In this document: positions 1 to 6,312 of the stretch, in pieces
Layout: the number at the start of each line of letters is the position of its first letter
Position numbering within the stretch: position 1 is the stretch's first letter
Origin: DATNFP01 sp035606335
GTDB lineage: Bacteria; Bacteroidota; Bacteroidia; Chitinophagales; Chitinophagaceae
Reading direction: 5' to 3'
Length of the DNA stretch: 8,081 nt
Assembly (NCBI GenBank): GCA_035606335.1
Contig: DATNFP010000117.1
Location: 1-8,081 of the forward strand
Position numbers and translations under genes: made by a program
Notes under the pieces: generated by a model
What the model was told of the DNA's origin: nothing
Seen by the model: the letters and a program-made list of their open reading frames with translations, nothing else
The model's database searches: none

Positions 1-213
1 ACCTACCGGCGTAGGCAACTTTGTTGTGCGCATCGCACTACCTAAACCCTTAGAAGAATTAATCACATTCGCTTTGGCTGGTGCTGCCAGATTTGCTGGT
101 GCTTTTGCCATTTGCTCATGCCCGCCCGAATATACTGACAAGCGACTAGCCGTTTGCGCAGACGCTCCAACCATTAATGAAATCGCTGCAAAAAGTAAAA
201 ATAATTTTTTCAT
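1..213 (-). CDS. N-terminal part of a secreted protein, tandem paralogue of the 364-1884 product (partial, runs off window)
   Basis: Reading leftward from the ATG at 213-211, 71 codons stay open to base 1, so only the 5' end of the gene is in the window. The peptide begins MKKLFLLFAAISLMVGASAQ. This is a Sec-type signal peptide: a lysine-rich N-end, a hydrophobic core and a probable cut after Ala19 (ASA|Q). The remainder is an Ala/Ser/Asn-rich linker ending SAMRTTKLPTPVG. It aligns without a gap to the first 71 residues of the neighbouring complete protein, with 50 of 71 residues identical by hand count, so the two are tandem duplicates. By analogy the missing part should end in a T9SS sorting domain, but that lies outside the window. 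Function is unknown. The leader before the ATG is A/T-rich with no Shine-Dalgarno, and no convincing TAnnTTTG box was found in 214-363. A plus-strand open frame over this region is a shadow. Confidence 0.85.
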   Translation of the reverse strand, partial: MKKLFLLFAAISLMVGASAQTASRLSVYSGGHEQMAKAPANLAAPAKANVINSSKGLGSAMRTTKLPTPVG

Positions 214-302
214 AAGATTTTTTTTACGTGGTCGTAATATAAAAATATATATAATAGACGATTTATTTAAAAAAAACCTTTGGTGAATTTCTTCTATAAC
301 AC

Positions 303-337
303 AAAAAATAAAGGGGGATTTATTATCCCCCTTTATT
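303..337 (-). terminator. Rho-independent terminator of the 364-1884 gene
   Basis: A perfect 13-bp inverted repeat (307-319 with 325-337, a run of five G pairing with five C) encloses a 5-nt loop. On the minus strand it is followed directly by a run of T (308-303), the classic intrinsic terminator order. It lies 27 bases past the stop codon of the 364-1884 gene and before the next minus-strand gene. The two paralogues are therefore probably separate transcription units. The plus-strand side lacks a T-run, so it should act in one direction only. Confidence 0.88.
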
Positions 338-363
338 AAAAAACTATTAATTTTTATTCCTTA

Positions 364-1884
364 TTAATGGGAGATCGATATTCTTCCCGTCGTAGTTTGA
401 TTGTCTGCCCTCAGACTATAAATATATGTACCTGATGCTAAATCAGATGTATAGAATACAGCCTTACCAGTAGACACGCTACCCATATTTTGTGTTCTTA
501 CAACTTGTCCGATTGAGTTGGTCAAAGTAACAACAACATTTGCATTCAGATTTAGTGTGAATGGAATATATACAACATCATTAGCAGGGCTTGGATAAGC
601 GCTTACAGTATTAATTGTATTATATACTGCCTTAACGAGAGTACCATGGCCTGTATCAACAGTCCCTGTGGTATCCCCATTCTTTATACTATCCACCTGA
701 GCAATGCTATAGCAACCAGCGCATTTGATATGAGTCAATACCCAAAGATATTGGTCAGCAAAATCGCCACTTGAAGGACTAAATGAATTCTGGAAAGCCT
801 GATCAGCCATTGTAGAGAAATAGAAAGCATTAATACCTGTGTTGCGTGTATCCATAGAAGACGAACCATTTTCGTCATACCAGCTTGTATCAGCAGGTGA
901 AGCTGTTGGCCCCATACGGTTTCCATACCAATAGGTCATCCAGCTTGGAGGGCTGCTTTCATAACCCCATACAGGTTCGAAATAGTTGAACTGCTGTACT
1001 GAATCCACATTGGGAGTTGAGGTATCACCTGTTTTAAATGTAAAAGAAACCGCATATTTCATGCCTGCAGGGATATGAGCACCGCCAGAAGGAACAGCAT
1101 AAGTGAAATATTTCAATACAGTATCCGCATCTGTAAGAGGACTTAGTGGTTGTTTCCATACTACGCCACCGGGAAGACCCGCAGTATCAACGCTAGCACA
1201 TCTTAACGTACTATCTCCAAATGGAATGAAAATATACATAGATGTATCTGTTACGTTTGGATTCTGATTGATCCATGGGGCTTGAGATACTGAATAATAG
1301 TTAATGAAACGTTCAGGCTGTACAGATATGATCAAAGTATCAATTACTGAGCTTTTGCCAGGTGTAGCAACATAACCCGCCAGGATACTTACTGAGTCAA
1401 CAATGTAAGGAACACCACTTGTAACCTGTATCACAGTTGAATCCCCACCCAGTAATGGACTCGCAGGGTTATTATACTGTGTATAGGAAATTGGGTTAAC
1501 ATACTCAGCAACTGAAGACAATTCTAACGGGAATACACCGTTAGAATAACGTAACGTTACGGTAGAATCAAACCACATTGGCACAAACGTAATGTTTGTG
1601 GAAGGACTGGCTGTCCATCCTTGTGATATTATTTGGTCAATTGTAAGAAAATGGCTGTACCATCTGTTACCACCTAACGGTGTAGGTAATCCAGTAGTAC
1701 GCATCGCACTCCCCAAACTCTTGGAAGAATTAACCGAATTAGCTTTGGCCGGGGCGCTAAAGTTAGCCGGCGTTCTTGCCATTTGTACTTGCTCACCCGA
1801 ATGAGATGCTAAACGGGTAGCAGTCTGTGCAGAAGCTCCACATGCAAATGAAGCAGCCGCAAAAAGTAGACATAATTTTTTCAT
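364..1884 (-). CDS. Secreted protein of unknown function with T9SS type A C-terminal sorting domain
   Basis: This is a 506-residue product. Residues 1-19 form a signal peptide (MKKLCLLFAAASFACGASA, cut before Gln20) for Sec export to the periplasm. Residues 20-75 are an Ala/Ser/Asn-rich low-complexity linker. Residues 76-420 are a Ser/Thr/Tyr-rich, probably beta-rich region that I cannot assign to a family. Residues 429-506 match the T9SS type A sorting domain: an opening YPSPANDVVYIPF, then SIGQVV, then LASGTYIYSL near the end. Such domains direct proteins through the type IX secretion system to the surface or medium in Bacteroidota. Cysteines are few (Cys5 and Cys15 in the signal peptide, then Cys229, Cys388, Cys391), and the last two form a CAGC pair. 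No catalytic motif is recognisable. Its paralogue follows at 1-213. The ATG at 1884-1882 is chosen because the signal peptide starts there. The gene ends at a TAA followed by a strong terminator. Confidence 0.88.
   Translation of the reverse strand: MKKLCLLFAAASFACGASAQTATRLASHSGEQVQMARTPANFSAPAKANSVNSSKSLGSAMRTTGLPTPLGGNRWYSHFLTIDQIISQGWTASPSTNITFVPMWFDSTVTLRYSNGVFPLELSSVAEYVNPISYTQYNNPASPLLGGDSTVIQVTSGVPYIVDSVSILAGYVATPGKSSVIDTLIISVQPERFINYYSVSQAPWINQNPNVTDTSMYIFIPFGDSTLRCASVDTAGLPGGVVWKQPLSPLTDADTVLKYFTYAVPSGGAHIPAGMKYAVSFTFKTGDTSTPNVDSVQQFNYFEPVWGYESSPPSWMTYWYGNRMGPTASPADTSWYDENGSSSMDTRNTGINAFYFSTMADQAFQNSFSPSSGDFADQYLWVLTHIKCAGCYSIAQVDSIKNGDTTGTVDTGHGTLVKAVYNTINTVSAYPSPANDVVYIPFTLNLNANVVVTLTNSIGQVVRTQNMGSVSTGKAVFYTSDLASGTYIYSLRADNQTTTGRISISH
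1521..1561. repeat. Intragenic 10-bp inverted repeat followed by a 12-nt palindrome
   Basis: ATTCTAACGG at 1521-1530 is perfectly complemented by CCGTTAGAAT at 1538-1547 across a 7-nt spacer. Two bases further on, CGTAACGTTACG at 1550-1561 is a perfect palindrome. Both lie inside the secreted-protein gene, over codons for roughly residues 108-121 (the peptide TVTLRYSNGVFPLE). The mRNA could fold a hairpin here. Whether this has a role or is a chance product of codon choice cannot be told from one sequence. Confidence 0.6.
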
Positions 1885-2038
1885 CGCAATATAATTTTAA
1901 CCACAAAATTGTTTAGGTAAAGATAGGCATTCCTCATTAACAGAGAAATTTTTTTAAATAAATGTCTCAATATGTTATATACACATTTTAAAAAGAATCA
2001 ACTAAGGTAAAATATTTCCATCCATCAATAAGGCGGAT

Positions 2039-2046
2039 TACTTTTG
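2039..2046 (+). promoter_or_regulatory. Bacteroidota -7 promoter box for the proline dehydrogenase gene
   Basis: TACTTTTG is an exact match to the Bacteroidota -7 consensus TAnnTTTG. It ends 19 bases before the ATG at 2066. The expected transcription start, a few bases downstream, leaves a leader of roughly 10-15 nt. A weak -33 candidate (TTTC at 2015-2018) lies 20 bases upstream. The box also shows that the GTG at 2048, only one base after it, is unlikely to be in the mRNA. Confidence 0.6.
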
Positions 2047-2065
2047 CGTGTTTCTAAAAAATACT

Positions 2066-3235
2066 ATGCTTCCTGAATTTGACAATACAGAAATTGCTTT
2101 TAAATATAGAAGTGATAATGAAATAAAACGCGCAAGGTTTTTATTTTCATCCATGAGTTCTCCTTTGTTAACCAGCATAGGAATGGCAGCAGCCAAGTGG
2201 TCTATTAATTTGCATTTACCCGTAAAGGGTATCATTAAAAAAACAATTTTCGCACAGTTTTGCGGTGGAGAAACAATGGAAGAGGCCGCAGCTACCGCAT
2301 CTGTACTTGATAAATATGGCGTAGGTGTCATCTTGGATTATGGAGTGGAAGGAAAGGAAACAGAAGAAGACTTCGACAAAGCGGTACCGGAATTTATTAA
2401 GGCGATAAGATATGCTGCTTCTCAAAAAAATATCCCTTTTATCAGTTTAAAAGTTACCGGCTTTGCTCATTTCGATTTATTGACAAAAAAACATGCCGGA
2501 ACAACACTCTCTACTGAAGAGAATGCAGAGTGGGAACGAGTTTATACCCGCATTAATGAAATATGCAAAGCTGCCGCAGAATATGATACCATGGTTTTGA
2601 TAGATGCTGAAGAGAGCTGGATACAGCAGCCAGTTGATGATCTTGCAGATGCGATGATGGAATTATACAATAAAGAAAAAGCCATAGTATTTAATACATT
2701 CCAGCTTTACCGGCATGACAGGCTTGAATTTTTGAAAAAATCCCATGAGCATGCCGCAGAAAAAAATTACTTATTGGGAGCTAAGCTAGTTAGAGGTGCC
2801 TATATGGAGAAGGAACGGAAACGCGCAGCCGAAAAAGGTTATCCGTCCCCAATACAACCCGACAAACAAGGCACTGATACTGATTATAACGAAGCTGTCG
2901 TTTTTTGTCTGAAAAGATTGGACCAGCTTGCAGTTTTTATTGGCACACACAATGAAAAAAGTTGTATGGAAGCTGTAAAATATATGCAAGATCATCACAT
3001 TGCACCCAATGATCCGCATGTTTACTTTTCACAGCTTTATGGCATGAGCGATAATATTTCTTTCAATCTTGCGCATGCCGGATACAACGTAGCAAAATAT
3101 CTGCCTTATGGTCCTGTAAGAGATGTGATACCTTACTTAATGCGCCGTGCACAGGAAAACACTTCTGTTGCTGGGCAAACAGGACGTGAGCTTTCTCTCA
3201 TAAATAAAGAGCTAAAAAGAAGGAAGTTAAAATAG
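2066..3235 (+). CDS. Proline dehydrogenase (monofunctional, FAD-dependent, PRODH type)
   Basis: It oxidises L-proline to 1-pyrroline-5-carboxylate, passing electrons through FAD to the respiratory quinone pool. This is the first step of proline catabolism. The 389-residue product is a single TIM-barrel enzyme without the aldehyde dehydrogenase half of bifunctional PutA. Family motifs run in order: LDYGVEG (90-96), SLKVTG (127-132), IDAEESW (179-185), FNTFQLYR (209-216), KLVRGAYMEKER (240-251), GTHN (293-296), QLYGMSD (323-329), and YLPYGPV...PYLMRRAQENTS (345-367). Arg360-Arg361 correspond to the substrate-carboxylate-binding Arg pair of PutA. The YGPV and QLYGMSD forms resemble mitochondrial PRODH more than E. 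coli PutA. The frame is open from a GTG at 2048, but that codon abuts the -7 promoter box, so the ATG at 2066 is preferred. It is preceded by CTAAAAAATACT, an A-rich leader. The gene stands alone; no pyrroline-5-carboxylate dehydrogenase is in the window. Confidence 0.95.
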   Translation: MLPEFDNTEIAFKYRSDNEIKRARFLFSSMSSPLLTSIGMAAAKWSINLHLPVKGIIKKTIFAQFCGGETMEEAAATASVLDKYGVGVILDYGVEGKETEEDFDKAVPEFIKAIRYAASQKNIPFISLKVTGFAHFDLLTKKHAGTTLSTEENAEWERVYTRINEICKAAAEYDTMVLIDAEESWIQQPVDDLADAMMELYNKEKAIVFNTFQLYRHDRLEFLKKSHEHAAEKNYLLGAKLVRGAYMEKERKRAAEKGYPSPIQPDKQGTDTDYNEAVVFCLKRLDQLAVFIGTHNEKSCMEAVKYMQDHHIAPNDPHVYFSQLYGMSDNISFNLAHAGYNVAKYLPYGPVRDVIPYLMRRAQENTSVAGQTGRELSLINKELKRRKLK

Positions 3236-3240
3236 ATAAT

Positions 3241-3278
3241 AAAGAAAAAAACCATCTGCTAGAGATGATTTTTTCTTT
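3241..3278. terminator. Bidirectional intrinsic terminator between converging genes
   Basis: AAAGAAAAAA (3241-3250) pairs with TTTTTTCTTT (3269-3278), and an inner CATCT/AGATG stem (3253-3257 with 3263-3267) closes a 5-nt loop, GCTAG. Only a 2-versus-1-base mismatch interrupts the stem. Each strand therefore carries a hairpin followed by a U-rich tract. It starts 6 bases after the proline dehydrogenase stop and 17 bases beyond the stop of the FtsB/DivIC gene, so one element can end both transcripts. Confidence 0.85.
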
Positions 3279-3294
3279 ATCAATAATATTGTGC

Positions 3295-3582
3295 TTAATT
3301 TTTTTCTATTACGTAAAGATCTTCGTTATCACGCTTCATGCGAAAATTTTCCCGTGCATATTGTTCTAATTTCTTTGGATTAGTAACAAGATCTGTATGC
3401 TCTTTTTCCATACGCCCTATCTCAGCATTCAGGTAAGCGATATTATCTTTTGTTGCTTGCAGATCTTTTTTACGCTGATGCTGTGATACCCAATCATTCT
3501 GGTCAAAAAAAGTGATCCATGCAAAAAATGCTACGGCAGTAAGAAAAAATTTGTTTGTGATAACACGAAGTATCTTTTTCAT
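3295..3582 (-). CDS. FtsB/DivIC-type septum formation initiator (cell division) protein
   Basis: This is a 95-residue bitopic membrane protein of the size usual for FtsB/DivIC. A short basic cytoplasmic end (MKKILRVITNK) leads into one transmembrane helix at about residues 11-26. A heptad-like coiled coil follows from about 38 to 66 (KKDLQATKDNIAYLNAEIGR and on). The conserved C-terminal family block is LEQYARENFRMKRDNEDLYV (72-91). In the known family the periplasmic coiled coil pairs with FtsL and FtsQ/DivIB in the divisome and helps activate septal peptidoglycan synthesis. The gene begins 11 bases after the eno stop on the same strand with no promoter or terminator between, so it should share the eno transcript. 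The same eno-ftsB order occurs in E. coli. FtsB and DivIC cannot be told apart from this sequence, so no symbol is given. Confidence 0.9.
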   Translation of the reverse strand: MKKILRVITNKFFLTAVAFFAWITFFDQNDWVSQHQRKKDLQATKDNIAYLNAEIGRMEKEHTDLVTNPKKLEQYARENFRMKRDNEDLYVIEKN

Positions 3583-3593
3583 AATCGCATAGA

Positions 3594-4883
3594 CTATTTA
3601 CCAAATTTAAGAGCTTTTCCCGGATAATAAGCATTCCCTGCCAGCTCTTCTTCTATGCGCAACAATTGATTATACTTTGCCATCCTGTCTGAGCGTGAGG
3701 CTGAGCCGGTTTTTATTTGTCCGCAATTAAGAGCAACTGCCAGATCAGCGATCGTAGCATCTTCTGTTTCTCCTGAGCGATGACTCATAATAGTATTATA
3801 CCTATTGTTCTGTGCCATTGTCACCGCTTCTATTGTTTCTGTTAAAGTACCTATCTGGTTTACTTTTACCAACAAGCCATTTGCTACTCCTTTTTCTATT
3901 CCTTTTTCAAGGCGTTTTACATTGGTCACAAAAAGATCGTCACCAACTAATTGTACTTTACTACCCAAAGCGTCTGTTAGTAATTTCCATCCTTTCCAAT
4001 CGTCTTCTGCTATACCATCCTCAATACTCACAATAGGATATTTTCCACACCACTTCACCCAATACTCTACCAGCTCTTCACTTGACATTTTTGCGCCGTC
4101 TGATTTGTGAAAGTGGTATTTTTTATCCTTATCATTATACAATTCACTGTTAGCCGCATCAAGTGCTATTGCCACCTCGTCACCTGGTTTATAGCCTGCT
4201 TTTTCAATAGCTTTCAATACTGTTTCTATAGCTTCTTCATTACTTTGAATATTCGGAGCAAACCCTCCTTCGTCACCTACATTTGTCGAATATCCTTTTT
4301 CTTTCAGCACTCCCTTAAGATGATGAAATATTTCAACACCCCAGCGCAACCCCTCACTAAAGCTGGACGCACCAATAGGCATTACCATAAATTCCTGGAA
4401 ATCTATTTTATTATCTGCATGCGCACCACCATTCAATATATTCATCATAGGCACCGGCAATGTTTTAGCATTAGCTCCCCCTACATAGCGATATAATGAC
4501 AGCCCGCTTACCTGCGCAGCAGCTTTTGCTGCAGCCAGGCTCACGGCAAGCATCGCGTTAGCGCCAAGCTTTCCTTTATTTTCAGTACCATCCAGGTGTA
4601 GCATTGTTTTATCCAGGCCACATTGGTCTGTTACATCCCATCCATATAGCTCTTCCGCTAAGGTTTCATTGATATGTTCCACTGCTTTAAGCACACCTTT
4701 ACCCTGGTACAGCTTTTTATCACCATCACGAAGCTCTACCGCCTCATGCTTACCCGTAGACGCACCCGATGGGACAGCAGCGCGTCCCATAAGACCGTCG
4801 CTGGTGTGGACATCTGCTTCTACTGTAGGGTTACCCCTTGAATCTAATATCTGTCGTGCAACAATATCTGTAATGAAACTCAT
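3594..4883 (-). CDS. eno: Enolase (phosphopyruvate hydratase)
   Basis: It converts 2-phosphoglycerate to phosphoenolpyruvate in glycolysis and the reverse in gluconeogenesis. It is cytosolic, Mg2+-dependent, and usually a dimer or octamer. The 429-residue length is normal. Visible active-site blocks include ARQILDSRGNPTVE (9-22), the mobile loop SGASTGKHEAVELRD (39-53), QEF with Glu164, GDEGGFAP with Glu205, and the metal ligands Asp242 (ALDAANSE), Glu288 (SIEDG) and Asp315 (VGDDLFVTN). The general base Lys340 (LLVKVNQIGT), SHRSGE (367-372) and Lys391 (IKTGSASRSDR) complete the set, so the enzyme should be active. The frame extends to an ATG at 4946, but those 21 extra codons cover the promoter. 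MSFITDIVARQ at 4883 is the standard enolase N-terminus. An FtsB/DivIC gene follows after 11 bases. Confidence 0.98.
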   Translation of the reverse strand: MSFITDIVARQILDSRGNPTVEADVHTSDGLMGRAAVPSGASTGKHEAVELRDGDKKLYQGKGVLKAVEHINETLAEELYGWDVTDQCGLDKTMLHLDGTENKGKLGANAMLAVSLAAAKAAAQVSGLSLYRYVGGANAKTLPVPMMNILNGGAHADNKIDFQEFMVMPIGASSFSEGLRWGVEIFHHLKGVLKEKGYSTNVGDEGGFAPNIQSNEEAIETVLKAIEKAGYKPGDEVAIALDAANSELYNDKDKKYHFHKSDGAKMSSEELVEYWVKWCGKYPIVSIEDGIAEDDWKGWKLLTDALGSKVQLVGDDLFVTNVKRLEKGIEKGVANGLLVKVNQIGTLTETIEAVTMAQNNRYNTIMSHRSGETEDATIADLAVALNCGQIKTGSASRSDRMAKYNQLLRIEEELAGNAYYPGKALKFGK

Positions 4884-4908
4884 ATTTATATTTTTATCTA
4901 ATTCGGGA

Positions 4909-4941
4909 CAAAAATAATCCGCAAATCGGGAATTTGACAAA
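4909..4941 (-). promoter_or_regulatory. Bacteroidota-type promoter of the eno-ftsB/divIC operon
   Basis: Read on the minus strand, TATTTTTG (4916-4909) matches the -7 consensus TAnnTTTG. A TTTG (4941-4938) lies 21 bases upstream at about the -33 position. The box ends 25 bases before the eno ATG at 4883, leaving a leader of about 15-20 nt (A/T-rich, ending AAATATAAAT, with no Shine-Dalgarno). This is the best-formed promoter in the window, fitting a highly expressed glycolytic gene. Confidence 0.65.
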
Positions 4942-4989
4942 AACAATAAGAAGATTTAATATCAAATCATTAATTACAAAGTGAATAAT

Positions 4990-5006
4990 ACACTTGAGTG
5001 AAGTGT
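4990..5006. promoter_or_regulatory. Inverted repeat in the eno / DUF1835 divergent intergenic region (possible operator)
   Basis: ACACTT (4990-4995) and AAGTGT (5001-5006) form a perfect 6-bp inverted repeat with a 5-nt spacer, GAGTG. It sits 21 bases upstream of the -7 box at 5028, about where a regulator could act on the plus-strand gene. No T-run follows on either strand, so it is not a terminator. The match is short and could be chance. An operator role is only an inference. Confidence 0.3.
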
Positions 5007-5027
5007 CAAATTATAGAAATGTAAGAT

Positions 5028-5035
5028 TATTTTTG
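5028..5035 (+). promoter_or_regulatory. Bacteroidota -7 promoter box for the DUF1835-type gene
   Basis: TATTTTTG matches TAnnTTTG exactly and ends only 5 bases before the ATG at 5041. Transcription would be expected to start at or within a few bases of the start codon, giving a leaderless or nearly leaderless mRNA. No clear -33 TTG at the usual distance was found. Confidence 0.55.
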
Positions 5036-5040
5036 CTTCC

Positions 5041-5877
5041 ATGATATATCATCTAATTGTTGGGGATGCAGCAGCAGAGCCATTGAAACAAGCGGTGGCA
5101 ATGGAACCTTCTATACATGGCGAGGTAATAGTATTAAAAGACATTCTTCATGTGGGGCCTATACAAAAAGAAAAAGAAGAAGGGGCATCATTCAGCGCTC
5201 TGCGTTCTGCTTTCTGGCAACAAATTTTGCTTAATGAAAAAAACCCGGCACAGGTAGATGATATGGAACGACTGCTGGAAGTATCAAACAAGTTATTCAA
5301 AGATGATGAGGACCAGGTATGGTTTTGGATGGCGCCATGGCCTGCCGATATATCTGCTTACTACTGGACATTAAAATATTTATCAAAGCACCAAGGTAGA
5401 TTTTACCTTATTAATATAGCCGGCTTACCATTCCTTGATGAGAACGGCAAAGTTTATTATCCGAAAAATATCAGCAATATATTGCCAAGAGAATTGGTTA
5501 AAGCCCGTAGGCTTGCAAGACTTGTGACGCCTGCTGAAATAGAAGTGGATAGTGATGAATGGAATAAAATGGTTCAGGAAAATGCTGCGATCCGCACGCA
5601 TGAAGGTGGCAAGAAACTGATATCACATAATGATGATTATTACGACAATCAGTTGATCAGCTTTTGCTCACATCAATTTCAAAAGGCATCCCGTATCATT
5701 AGCCAGGCAATGAGTAAGTATAATATACCCACAGGTGATATTTACCTGGGGTGGCGATTACGGAAGATGGCAGAAAATGGCACATTGCAACTTAGCGGAG
5801 ACATTACTAAGACTCTTCGCGATTTCGAAGTAAAGCTTCCAGGAGAAGCATCGAACGATACAGTTGGCATTCCATAA
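5041..5877 (+). CDS. DUF1835 / DUF3658-type protein of unknown function
   Basis: This is a 278-residue soluble protein with no signal peptide or membrane segment. The N-terminal half has the look of DUF1835: a beta-strand YHLIVGDAAAEPLKQA (3-18), then GEVIVLKDILHVGPI (27-41), matching the family's GD..A..LK / D.L..GP pattern. The middle is rich in Trp (QVWFWMAPWPAD, about 92-103). The C-terminal part, from about residue 160 on, contains LVTPAEIEVDSDEWNKM and a final basic stretch, IYLGWRLRKMAENGTLQL, consistent with the DUF3658 domain that normally accompanies DUF1835. Family assignment is from memory of the pattern. Biochemical function is unknown, though similar proteins are common in Bacteroidota and Bacilli. 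It leads the plus-strand group; the cupin gene starts 9 bases after its stop, so the two should form one transcript. A start at the ATG at 5041 agrees with the family N-terminus. Confidence 0.82.
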   Translation: MIYHLIVGDAAAEPLKQAVAMEPSIHGEVIVLKDILHVGPIQKEKEEGASFSALRSAFWQQILLNEKNPAQVDDMERLLEVSNKLFKDDEDQVWFWMAPWPADISAYYWTLKYLSKHQGRFYLINIAGLPFLDENGKVYYPKNISNILPRELVKARRLARLVTPAEIEVDSDEWNKMVQENAAIRTHEGGKKLISHNDDYYDNQLISFCSHQFQKASRIISQAMSKYNIPTGDIYLGWRLRKMAENGTLQLSGDITKTLRDFEVKLPGEASNDTVGIP

Positions 5878-5886
5878 TATTTTCTC

Positions 5887-6252
5887 ATGCAAATAACACC
5901 TCTTACAATTTCAGGAAGTGATGAACGTGGTTTTACAAGTGAATACCTACATGAGCGTACAGGCAACCAACTGATCGTATTCAGAAAAGCTGGCACTATA
6001 AGTGGCAGGCATTATCATAAAGGGATCTCCGCAACCAAGAACCCCGAAGTATTTATCATCCTTAACGGAACTGCAATAGTTAATTGGCGCAATATTAATG
6101 ACACTGCAATCCTATCGGCTACAGTGACCGGACCTGTAAAGCTGGAAATTTACCCATATACCTGGCATGAGCTTATTGCTGAGACAGATTGCACTTGCCT
6201 GGAGCTTAATTCAATTTCCGAGCATGTGGCGGACACTTTTTATATCCCGTAA
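5887..6252 (+). CDS. Small single-domain cupin protein
   Basis: The 121-residue product folds as one cupin barrel. Cupin motif 1 is seen as SGRHYHKGISATKNPEVFII with His42, His44 and Glu54, followed by the LNG turn (59-61). Motif 2 is seen as KLEIYPYTWHEL with His94, so the usual 3-His/1-Glu metal site is intact. The pattern HYHKG...K.PE...LNG...W and the closing PYTWHEL resemble the WxcM-like / sugar 3,4-ketoisomerase branch (polysaccharide synthesis cupins). There are no sugar-nucleotide genes nearby, so that role is not supported here and the substrate is unknown. The gene follows the DUF1835-type gene by 9 bases with no terminator between, so co-transcription is likely. No Shine-Dalgarno precedes the ATG (leader AATATTTTCTC). 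Confidence 0.8.
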   Translation: MQITPLTISGSDERGFTSEYLHERTGNQLIVFRKAGTISGRHYHKGISATKNPEVFIILNGTAIVNWRNINDTAILSATVTGPVKLEIYPYTWHELIAETDCTCLELNSISEHVADTFYIP

Positions 6253-6299
6253 ATTTTGAAATACGTGAGGTAGAAAGCGGCATAAAGCAGGAATAAGCT

Positions 6300-6307
6300 T
6301 ACCTTTG
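6300..6307 (+). promoter_or_regulatory. Bacteroidota -7 promoter box for the 6313 membrane-protein gene
   Basis: TACCTTTG matches TAnnTTTG and ends 5 bases before the ATG at 6313, the same spacing as at 5028-5035. It implies that the membrane-protein gene has its own promoter in addition to any read-through from the cupin gene, and a leader of nearly zero length. No good -33 element was found (TTTTG at 6254-6258 is too far). Confidence 0.5.
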
Positions 6308-6312
6308 CAGCT

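Noticed and set aside
26..286. Plus-strand open frame of 86 codons at the left edge, and a similar one at 1592-1804
   Set aside because: Both lie antisense to the start of the two paralogous secreted-protein genes. Their resemblance to each other (for example EELxxxALAGA) is explained by the duplicated minus-strand sequence.
712..723. CAGC (Cys388-Cys391) in the secreted protein as a possible cytochrome c heme site or thioredoxin-like pair
   Set aside because: The residue after the second Cys is Tyr, not the His needed for CxxCH. No thioredoxin fold features surround it. At most a disulfide.
3579..3590. Three-codon minimal frame ATG CGA TTA TGA between eno and the FtsB/DivIC gene, overlapping the latter's start as ATGA
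   Set aside because: Too short to distinguish from chance. There is no ribosome binding site or conservation evidence; it is noted only as possible translational coupling.
3805..4496. Plus-strand open frames of 74-129 codons opposite enolase
   Set aside because: They are antisense shadows of a strongly conserved eno gene, with low-complexity Leu/Phe/Ser-rich translations and no recognisable start context.
5887..6252. Assigning the cupin as a dTDP-sugar 3,4-ketoisomerase
   Set aside because: The motif resemblance is partial and no sugar-nucleotide, glycosyltransferase or capsule gene is nearby, so only the cupin fold is supported.
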